Source: Brevibacterium permense (GTDB lineage Bacteria > Actinomycetota > Actinomycetes > Actinomycetales > Brevibacteriaceae). Taken from it: 64,000 nt of DNA. A program made the position numbers and the translations under genes. Below are positions 36,629-43,944 of the stretch, in pieces. The first letter of the stretch is position 1; the number at the start of each line of letters is the position of its first letter. The notes below the pieces were generated by a model. It was not told the DNA's origin, did not search any database, and saw only the letters and a program-made list of their open reading frames with translations. The stretch lies in the NCBI RefSeq assembly GCF_013280495.1, contig NZ_JABSSX010000005.1:124001-188000 (forward strand), written 5' to 3'.

Positions 36629-37239
36629 TCCCCCTCGCCGAGGTTCAGCGCTCTTTGAAACAGAACCGATACCCCTTCGACAGCAGGGGCGAGCTGGAGG
36701 GCCGAAAGTGCATAGATGTCCCGAGAGCAGCCGTAGGGGTCAACGACATCGTCGTGCGCCGGAAGTGTGAGGTTCCGCCTCCTGCTCCGGCGCCGACCAG
36801 CTGCTTCGACTGCAGCACGCAAGCGGGTTGCGCGGTCAGCTGTCGGAACTGCACCTTCAGTCACAATATCCTCATCTCGGGTGACTGCCGCGAGACTCGA
36901 AATCTCTCGGATTGTGAAGGTTCTGCGAACGATGCGAGGGTTGAGCTCGACGACCTCACGCCTTTGATCGCGTGTCATCGTAAGCACGAGGTCAGCAGCG
37001 CCGAGCAGATCTTCGTCCACTTGCCGAGCGTGTACGGCCCGCCCTTCGATGACCCCCATGAACCCGGCGATCTCCCACACTTCTTCCGGCGTCCGATGCC
37101 CCAAGGCCGCATGAGTGCCGGCTGAATGAACGCGGATCTCGCAGACTTCGGCAAATCGCTGCGCAAGCGCGAGCTCTGCCAGGGGCGACCGGCAGAGATT
37201 GCCCGTACACACCGTGAGGACATTGAATTCTTCCGACAT
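36625..37239 (-). CDS. Low-molecular-weight protein tyrosine phosphatase (Wzb-like)
   Basis: 204-residue phosphatase. The P-loop is VCTGNLCRSPLAE with Cys11 and Arg17. The general-acid motif near the C-terminus is DPYG. It is longer than the usual 150 residues because of an Arg-rich insertion (EAAGRRRSRRRNLTLP) before the acid loop and a C-terminal extension. It should dephosphorylate the BY-kinase tail and so control export. ATG 37239 has little Shine-Dalgarno sequence of its own but overlaps the stop of a 22-codon ORF (TGATG), suggesting translational coupling. Its stop overlaps the next gene's ATG. Confidence 0.9.
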   Translation of the reverse strand: MSEEFNVLTVCTGNLCRSPLAELALAQRFAEVCEIRVHSAGTHAALGHRTPEEVWEIAGFMGVIEGRAVHARQVDEDLLGAADLVLTMTRDQRREVVELNPRIVRRTFTIREISSLAAVTRDEDIVTEGAVPTADRATRLRAAVEAAGRRRSRRRNLTLPAHDDVVDPYGCSRDIYALSALQLAPAVEGVSVLFQRALNLGEGE

Positions 37240-37307
37240 CAGTTCTTGACCGTCCGCCTGCAACTTATATACGCGACCGCAGATTCCACCCGACCGGTGT
37301 TCTCCAT
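37239..37307 (-). CDS. Putative 22-residue leader/coupling peptide
   Basis: A small ORF (M-E-N-T-G-R-V-E-S-A-V-A-Y-I-S-C-R-R-T-V-K-N) has a perfect AAGGAGG 8 bases before its ATG. Its TGA overlaps the phosphatase ATG. The arrangement suggests that ribosomes load here and re-initiate on the phosphatase. No homology is recognised. The remaining gap to the aminotransferase (37308-37591) shows no other supportable gene. Alternatively this Shine-Dalgarno sequence is fortuitous. Confidence 0.4.
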   Translation of the reverse strand: MENTGRVESAVAYISCRRTVKN

Positions 37308-37591
37308 GCCTGTACCCTCCTTGACCATGGAATCCGTGCGACAGATCCGAACTGAAGCGCGCGATTCCCTTGCGGCGGCTCACAGAACGACGCCGCACTG
37401 CCCGCCCATTGATCGAAGCCCGGAGGCGAGTTCGAACTCACGCTATCTTCGATATTTCCTGCCCGGCCCATTCCGATCCTTGCCCTGCGGAGGCCCGCAA
37501 ATGGAGTGCGGATATCCACTCTCGCTATGCCGTCTACACAAGAAGTGGGCGCTGAACTGTTGGCTTGGCAGTTCGACACACATCGCGGGGC

Positions 37592-38794
37592 TCAACGAGC
37601 TCGCCGGTCGAGGAATACTTCGACGGTCGCGATAACTCGCTCGATATCGGCGTCGCTCATCGTTGATCCGCTCGGCAGGTTGAGACCGGAGGCGAAGATG
37701 CCTTCGGAGACCTCACCGCCGTACATCTGTGCTCCTGCGAAGACCGGTTGCAGATGCATCGGGTTCCACAGCGGACGGGTCTCGATATCGTGCTCGGCCA
37801 GCCACGCACCGAGCTCGCCGGCGTTGAAGCCCGTACGACTGTGATCGACGAGGATCGCCGACAGCCAGGCGTTGTCACGGTGTTCGTTGTCGTCACCGAA
37901 GAGAGTGATCCCGTCAGTCACCGCGACGATCGAGTCGCGATAACGGCGGCGGATCTCCCGACGCCGTTCGACCAGACCATCGAGTCGTGCCAACTGCGCC
38001 CGCCCGAGCGCGGCGAGCAGATTGCTCAGACGGTAGTTGAACCCGATCTCTCTGTGTTCGTAGTGCGCCACAGGCTCTCTGGCCTGGGTCGACAGATACC
38101 TGGCGTACTCAGCCAAGCGCTCATCATTCGTCAGTAGAGCACCCCCACCCGAGGTGGTCATGATCTTGTTCCCGTTGAAGGACACCACCGCAGCTTGGCC
38201 GAGGCTGCCGCAGGCTCGGTCGCGAAAGCGAGATCCCAGCGATTCCGCCGCATCAACGAGGACGGGAACGTCGAATTCGGCAGCGATCGGAAGGATCCGA
38301 TCATAGTCCGCAGGCCGACCCAGAAGATCAACCGGGACGACAGCCGCTGGCTTCGTTCCGCCCACGATCGAGTCCTTCAGCGCCCGATGGAGCTGAATCG
38401 GATCCATGTTCCCGTCGTCGACACAGTCGACGAACACCGGTTCGGCACCGCAATAGGTGATGGCGTTCGCCGTCGCAGCGAAGGTCATCGTCGACGTGAT
38501 CACCCGGTCTCCCGGTCTCACTCCCAGACCCAGCAGCCCGAGATGGAGGGCGGCCGTCCCCGAGGAAAGTCCGACCGCGTAAGCGACTCCGACCTTGTCT
38601 GCCAGTTCCTTCTCGAAGGCGTCGAGGTCGGGGCCGACGGGAGCGATCCATCCGCTGCGGAAAGCACGGAGCAGGTATTCTTCTTCGAGTTCTCCGACAT
38701 CCGGACCTGACAGCAGAATCCGCTTGGCAGCCGGGACAGTCTGAGGCGGAGCAGCTGTCTGAGGCTTCGACGGCACCGCGTCCGAAATCGTCAT
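37592..38794 (-). CDS. DegT/DnrJ/EryC1/StrS aminotransferase (PglE-like)
   Basis: Fold-I PLP aminotransferase of 400 residues that aminates a 4-keto nucleotide sugar, probably UDP-2-acetamido-4-keto-6-deoxy-sugar, to a 4-amino sugar. Visible features are AVGLSSGTAALHLGLLGLG, DAAESLGS, the PLP lysine Lys210 in FNGNKIMTTSGGG, and the sugar-binding HREIGFNYRLSNLLAALGRAQL. The ATG overlaps the dehydratase stop by 4 bp (ATGA), so the two enzymes are coupled and probably sequential. No N-acetyltransferase (PglD-like) follows. N-terminal residues 8-24 are a Pro/Ala-rich extension. Confidence 0.93.
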   Translation of the reverse strand: MTISDAVPSKPQTAAPPQTVPAAKRILLSGPDVGELEEEYLLRAFRSGWIAPVGPDLDAFEKELADKVGVAYAVGLSSGTAALHLGLLGLGVRPGDRVITSTMTFAATANAITYCGAEPVFVDCVDDGNMDPIQLHRALKDSIVGGTKPAAVVPVDLLGRPADYDRILPIAAEFDVPVLVDAAESLGSRFRDRACGSLGQAAVVSFNGNKIMTTSGGGALLTNDERLAEYARYLSTQAREPVAHYEHREIGFNYRLSNLLAALGRAQLARLDGLVERRREIRRRYRDSIVAVTDGITLFGDDNEHRDNAWLSAILVDHSRTGFNAGELGAWLAEHDIETRPLWNPMHLQPVFAGAQMYGGEVSEGIFASGLNLPSGSTMSDADIERVIATVEVFLDRRAR

Positions 38795-40725
38795 TGCCTG
38801 ACCTCATCCTTCACCAGCTTGACCGGCTCCGGCAGATAGACGGGCCCACCGACCGGGTCTCGACGGCCGACTTCCGGTTGGGGCCTGCAGGAGCGGTCAC
38901 AGAAGTCGTCGATGATGCCGCGGTCGGCCGTGAAATCCGGCAGATCGACGGGCGAGAGCACCGGAGCCTCAACGCGGCTGATCTTGTCATGGATGCGAAT
39001 GACAGTGCCTTCGTAGTCGCCGAAGAGCTCCTCGTCGAGCTTCTCACCTTCACGCAGCCCGGTATAGACGATCTCGGTATTCTGATTCGACATCGCAACC
39101 AGACTCCGGGCGATGTCGACGATTCGCACGGGTTCACCCATGTCGAGAACCATGACGTAACCGTCTTCGCCGATCGTCGCCGCCTGCAGCACCAACTGAC
39201 ACGCCTCCGGAATCGTCATGAAGAACCGTCGGACCTCCGGGTCAGTGACTGTGATCGGACCACCCTGTCGGATCTGTTCCTGGAACGACAGGAGCACAGA
39301 TCCGCGGGAGCCCAGAACATTGCCGAAGCGAACCGAGAGGTAGGTGCCGGGCGACTTCGCCGCGAATCCGCTGACGAGTCTTTCGGCGATCCGTTTGCTC
39401 CGGCCGAGCTCGCTCGTCGGTGCGGCGGCCTTATCCGTCGAGATGTTGACGAAGGTTTCGACTCCGACCGCGCGTGCTGCTTCGAGGACGTTGAGGGTGC
39501 CGTGGACATTCGTCTTCCACGCCTCCTCGGGGAACCGCTGCAACATCGGCAGATGTTTGAGCGCCGCTGCGTGGAACACGATCTGCGGCTTCGCCTCGGC
39601 GAAGATATGATCAAGTGCAGCCCGGTCTCGGATGTCTGCAAGCACGGTGTTCGGCGACATCAGCAGTGCAGAACCGTAGAGCGTGAGTTCGACTCCATGC
39701 AGCGCGGTCTCATCCCGGTCGAGCATGACGAGACTCTCTGGGTGGAGAGCGAACAGCTGTCGGCAGAGCTCGCTGCCGATCGATCCTCCGGCTCCGGTGA
39801 CGAGCACCCTCTTGCCGGCCACCTTCTTCGCGATCTCCGCCAGATCGGTGTGCACCGGAGCACGACCGATGAGGTCTTCGACCTTGATATCGCGGATATC
39901 GCCGATCTCGACCTTCCGATTGACCATTTCTGCCAGGGGCGGGATCGTCCTCAGCCATTTCCCCGTCGGCTGCAGACGATCACGGCAGGTCTGCAGGAAA
40001 TCCGCCTCGGAATCGGCGATCGCAACGATAACTCCGGAGACATTGAGCCATCCGGCCACCTCGGCGATTTCCTCACTCGTGCCCCGAACACGGACCCCAT
40101 GGATGCTCAGTTGCCGTTTGTGCGGATCGTCGTCGATGAGACCGACGGGAAGATACGCACCGTAGGGGTCGGAGAGCATCTGCCGGATGAGGGACTCAGC
40201 CGCGGCACCGGCGCCGACGACGAGCACTCGCTCCCCTTGCAGCGGACGGGTCGCGATCTGGTGGGACCAGCGGACGAGGTACCGGCTGCCGGTCATGAAG
40301 ATGACGGCGGAGAACACGGTGAGCAGAACGAATGGGGAATCCCCCAAGGTGACAGCCATCAGACCGCACGCGATGATCAGGGCGATGATCGCGATGCCGC
40401 CGTATTCGGCGAAGCTGCCGTAGTGGTAGCGACTGCGGTAGAGCCCGATGAGCAGACCGAGGAGCAGCTGCAGGACCACTGCGGTCGTTGCTGCGGAGGC
40501 AAGTTCAGCTGCGCCGACGACACCCGCACCCATGACCGCCGATGCGAGCAGTCCGGCAACAGCCCATGCTCCGACGTCGAAGACCAGCTGAAATCTGGTC
40601 TTGTTCCTCCAGATCTGCATCGCCAGCCGCGCCGACCGGGGTGCACCGGCAGTCACCGGGGTCGGCGGAGCCGCGCCCACCGCGCCTGTCCGGGTGAGTG
40701 GATTCGGATGTTCTGACACAGTCAT
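38791..40725 (-). CDS. Membrane-anchored nucleotide-sugar 4,6-dehydratase (PglF/CapD-like)
   Basis: 644-residue protein. Four to five N-terminal membrane helices (about residues 45-165) precede a CoA-binding-like Rossmann domain (LVVGAGAAAESLIRQML) and the SDR-type Polysacc_synt_2 domain. The latter has VLVTGAGGSIGSELCRQL, AAALKHLPMLQ, NISTDKAAAPTSELGRSKR and VRFGNVLGSRGSV. It converts UDP-GlcNAc to the 4-keto-6-deoxy sugar. The usual SDR Tyr is absent, as in this family, and the conserved Lys is kept. GGGAGA precedes ATG 40725. It is the first gene of the polysaccharide operon. Confidence 0.93.
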   Translation of the reverse strand: MTVSEHPNPLTRTGAVGAAPPTPVTAGAPRSARLAMQIWRNKTRFQLVFDVGAWAVAGLLASAVMGAGVVGAAELASAATTAVVLQLLLGLLIGLYRSRYHYGSFAEYGGIAIIALIIACGLMAVTLGDSPFVLLTVFSAVIFMTGSRYLVRWSHQIATRPLQGERVLVVGAGAAAESLIRQMLSDPYGAYLPVGLIDDDPHKRQLSIHGVRVRGTSEEIAEVAGWLNVSGVIVAIADSEADFLQTCRDRLQPTGKWLRTIPPLAEMVNRKVEIGDIRDIKVEDLIGRAPVHTDLAEIAKKVAGKRVLVTGAGGSIGSELCRQLFALHPESLVMLDRDETALHGVELTLYGSALLMSPNTVLADIRDRAALDHIFAEAKPQIVFHAAALKHLPMLQRFPEEAWKTNVHGTLNVLEAARAVGVETFVNISTDKAAAPTSELGRSKRIAERLVSGFAAKSPGTYLSVRFGNVLGSRGSVLLSFQEQIRQGGPITVTDPEVRRFFMTIPEACQLVLQAATIGEDGYVMVLDMGEPVRIVDIARSLVAMSNQNTEIVYTGLREGEKLDEELFGDYEGTVIRIHDKISRVEAPVLSPVDLPDFTADRGIIDDFCDRSCRPQPEVGRRDPVGGPVYLPEPVKLVKDEVRQ

Positions 40726-40922
40726 CGTGATCTCCCATGTTCGACTCTTCCGGCCCCGTCGCTGTGGCGGCCGGGCATCGTCGGTGAGAGCCGGCGATGC
40801 TGCGTTTCCAACTGCGGAATGCGTCGACTTCACGCTAGGAGTGCGATGACTCTGTTCTGGTGGTTGCGGAGGAGAGACTGCGGTCATCCGCGACTGCGGT
40901 GCGGGTCTCCGCGGGGCGTTCT

Positions 40923-40950
40923 GCCGCAGACGGCGCGAACCGTCTGCGGC
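40923..40950 (-). terminator. Hairpin terminator after the LuxR/LAL gene
   Basis: GCCGCAGACGG and CCGTCTGCGGC form a perfect 11-bp stem with a CGCGAA loop. It is 24 bp past the regulator stop and separates it from the polysaccharide operon promoter region (40726-40922). Confidence 0.65.
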
Positions 40951-40973
40951 TCACGCTCCGCACGGACGCCAGC

Positions 40974-43661
40974 TCAGACCGCGGCGAGTCGCGGGTTGCC
41001 TGCCAAACGAGACACGAGTTCTGTTCGCGACCCGACATCGAGCTTGCGGTAGACAGCCGTGAGGCGGAGTTCGACGGTGCGCAGGGAGACGAAGATCCGC
41101 TCGGAGATTTCCCTGTTCTTCAGCCCGGCACGGACCAGCTCGACGACTTTGAGCTCCTCATCGCTGAGTTCGCCGAGGCGCGGAATCTCAGGCATCGTCG
41201 GCGCCTCCGGCTCGTCGACGATCTGACCGGTGCGGAGATGGTCGGCAAAACGATCGGCCCCGACTTCGCGAAACAGCGCGGCAGCGGCGAGCCTCTGTTC
41301 GCGTGCTCTCAGCTTCGACCCGTTGTCGGTCAGTCTCGAGGCGAATGCCGCATGAGCGACCGCCTTCTCGAAGACGAATTCAGTGCTGCCGGACTGCCGC
41401 AGCGCTCTCCCGAACAGTTCGGTGGCTGTCTCCCCGGCGGCCAGGAGCGCTTCGCTCCGGCTGACCACCAGATCGGTCCACCGAGATGGGCACGCCTTCG
41501 CGCGGTCACGCAGCTTCTGCAGCAGAAGAGTCGCATGCTCGCGTCTGCCCACACCCACCAACGCTTCGATGAGGTCGCCGTCGATTCGACGCACGTTCGG
41601 GTTGGCCTCGTCCATTGACAGCTGTTCGCAGCGTCGAAGGTGCCCGAGCGCTTCGGCCGGACAGTCGGTGCGCAGCAGGTATCTGCCCTGAAGCGCATTG
41701 AGCTCGGCCAGCAGGCGGTGGTTGTTCGTCGCCGAAGCCCAGGCCGCCGTCTGTTCCTCGACGAGCCCTGCTTCGCCGGTGCGTCCGGTCAGCAGCAGCT
41801 TCCAGGAGTGCAGCAGCAGGATCCGATCCTGCCGAACGACGACGAGTCCTCTGCGCTTCTCGGCCTCCGATTCCGCGATGACCTTGTCGATGACCTCGAC
41901 GGCCTGACTGATCCGGCCGAGGCGCATGTTCAGATCAGCACGGACACAATCCACCTGCCGCTTCCAGACCCTGGTCGCGGCACAGGTCTCACCGATGTGA
42001 TCGAGTACGGCGGTCACGGCTTCATAGTGCTCGGTGAGCACCAGCCCCTGGGCCACGGCGAGTCCGAAGCTCGGTCTGATCGAATCCTGATGTTCCTGCA
42101 GGTTCGCGAATCCCGCGAGCGCCGACCTGTCGTCCCCGCTGTTGCTGTCGAGCAGGATGCGCACGGCGCGGACAAGCTGCTCGTCGCTGTCACGGACGTG
42201 CTCAGCGGCGGTTTCGGCAAGTGTCAGAAGTTCCTGCGCTCGGGCGAATTCGCCCCGTTCACAATGGCAGAGCGCCAGAGTCAGCTGCAGGCGCGCCACT
42301 TCGGCGGGCGCCTGCTCCGATTCGCATCTGCTCCACGATGTGAACAGGGGGGACGGCAGCGTCTGCGTCTCGAGGAAGACGTTGCGGACCTCGAGCGTCC
42401 GAGCGCGGACGACGACCGCGGCCCGGTTCGACCGGGAGGCGATCCGCACATAGCGGTGAGAGAAGGCGAACTGCCCGTGATCGGACAGTGTCTCGGCGAT
42501 CTCGACCAACTGACCGCGCAGCTCCTCGATGTCGTCGCAGACTCGGATGGCCCGTTCGGCGAATTCGGCACCTCCGGCAGTGAGTCCGCGGCGCACCAGG
42601 CTGAGAGCGTGCGCCGCCAGCTGCTGCGCGGTCTCCTCACCCGGGTCGATGAACGAGACATGCCATGCCTCGATCTGCGGCCATGTGTCGGCACAGTCCT
42701 CGGCCAGGACGAGGTGGGTCCGGCGTCGCTCGCTCGCTCCCATCGACTGCTGCACCATGGCACGGACGAATCCGTGCGGTATCCGCAGAAAGGCTCCCCG
42801 ACGTTCGATCGTGCCGCGCGATTCCAACTCGTCGACGGCTTCCCAGAACCCGGGCAGCCTCCTGGCCAGGGGCCGCAGCGGAGTCAGCGGGGACAGCGAC
42901 AGGCATCTGAGAAGCGCATCGGCGCCATCGCTCAGCCCCTCGACGTAGTCGGCGATCATCGGTCGGCTGGCCGGTCCCACTCGCACCGGGATCGACAGCG
43001 CGATCTCCCCGCGCATCTCGCTGGGCGCCATCTCCTCGAGGATGTGGCTGACGGCCAAGGGACGACCAGCTGCGGCGTGGGCGGCGACCTGGGCCGCCTC
43101 CTCGGCGATGCGCGTGTGTCCGAAGCGGGCCAACGCGAGGTCGCGGGCGAGCTCGATGAGCTCGGCGATGCTGAGATCCGCAAGTTCGATCTCCGGCACC
43201 GAGGCGAACGGACCGTCATCGTCGATCGACCGAACCGTGATGACGATGTGCAGACGTCCCGACTTCAACCGGCGCAGCGCCTGACCGAGCACCCGCTGCG
43301 AGTCCATGTCCATGTCATCGGCATTGGGCACGAGGATGAGCGTGTCCTCCTCTCCGGGGATCGATCGGAGAGCCGCCATCATGCTCGGCACGACCTCATC
43401 GGCAGCGAGCTCCGACGGATCGGAGGGTCCGTTCGCGGATGCGCTGACTGCAGCGAGCAGACCGCCTAACCCGGACAAGGGCGTGTCCTCGTCGAGCGGA
43501 CTCGATGCGGCCCTGATGACCGTCCCGTCCCACTCCGACTCCAGTGCCCGCAGAATCGAACGCCTTCCGGACCCGAAGCCGCCGGTGAGAGCAGCGGCAC
43601 GGTGTCGGGAGAGGAGGGAGCGGAGGTCGCCGACTTCCTTGCGACGAATCACCTGACGCAT
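40974..43661 (-). CDS. LAL-type LuxR regulator 1, degenerate ATPase
   Basis: 895 residues in the layout NTPase, helical TPR-like arm, LuxR HTH. The HTH is certain: LGELSDEELKVVELVRAGLKNREISE, then RTVELRLTAVYRKLDVGSRTEL. The N-terminal P-loop region reads GGFGSGRRS (residues 27-35), with Arg in place of the Walker A Lys and of the following Thr/Ser. The Walker B-like LILVPNADDMD also departs from the hhhhDD pattern. ATP binding is therefore doubtful. It is nearest of the three regulators to the polysaccharide operon and is read in the same direction; control of that operon is plausible but unproven. Confidence 0.88.
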   Translation of the reverse strand: MRQVIRRKEVGDLRSLLSRHRAAALTGGFGSGRRSILRALESEWDGTVIRAASSPLDEDTPLSGLGGLLAAVSASANGPSDPSELAADEVVPSMMAALRSIPGEEDTLILVPNADDMDMDSQRVLGQALRRLKSGRLHIVITVRSIDDDGPFASVPEIELADLSIAELIELARDLALARFGHTRIAEEAAQVAAHAAAGRPLAVSHILEEMAPSEMRGEIALSIPVRVGPASRPMIADYVEGLSDGADALLRCLSLSPLTPLRPLARRLPGFWEAVDELESRGTIERRGAFLRIPHGFVRAMVQQSMGASERRRTHLVLAEDCADTWPQIEAWHVSFIDPGEETAQQLAAHALSLVRRGLTAGGAEFAERAIRVCDDIEELRGQLVEIAETLSDHGQFAFSHRYVRIASRSNRAAVVVRARTLEVRNVFLETQTLPSPLFTSWSRCESEQAPAEVARLQLTLALCHCERGEFARAQELLTLAETAAEHVRDSDEQLVRAVRILLDSNSGDDRSALAGFANLQEHQDSIRPSFGLAVAQGLVLTEHYEAVTAVLDHIGETCAATRVWKRQVDCVRADLNMRLGRISQAVEVIDKVIAESEAEKRRGLVVVRQDRILLLHSWKLLLTGRTGEAGLVEEQTAAWASATNNHRLLAELNALQGRYLLRTDCPAEALGHLRRCEQLSMDEANPNVRRIDGDLIEALVGVGRREHATLLLQKLRDRAKACPSRWTDLVVSRSEALLAAGETATELFGRALRQSGSTEFVFEKAVAHAAFASRLTDNGSKLRAREQRLAAAALFREVGADRFADHLRTGQIVDEPEAPTMPEIPRLGELSDEELKVVELVRAGLKNREISERIFVSLRTVELRLTAVYRKLDVGSRTELVSRLAGNPRLAAV

Positions 43662-43944
43662 GATCCGCCTCCCGCCGTCTCGTCCGGGGAGATCGTCCGC
43701 ACAAGGGTGACCGGCCCGGGGATGGCCGCTGCCGTTCGCACGGCGCGGGGAACGGTTCGCTGAGGAGGCTGAGGTGTGATGTCCATACTCAGATACTGCT
43801 CGCCGGCGGCCGTCCCGGACCAGGTGGTCGATACGGGAGTCCCCGTCAGGTCACTACTCAGTCACCGCAGGGTCACCACTAGAGCATCACTGCGAGTACT
43901 CACTCGTGTCCGAAATCCCGCAGTCGCGCATACTCGGTTCGAGC

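Noticed and set aside
37265..37579. 104-codon minus-strand ORF upstream of the phosphatase
   Set aside because: No ribosome site or recognisable composition, and it overlaps the better supported 22-codon ORF.
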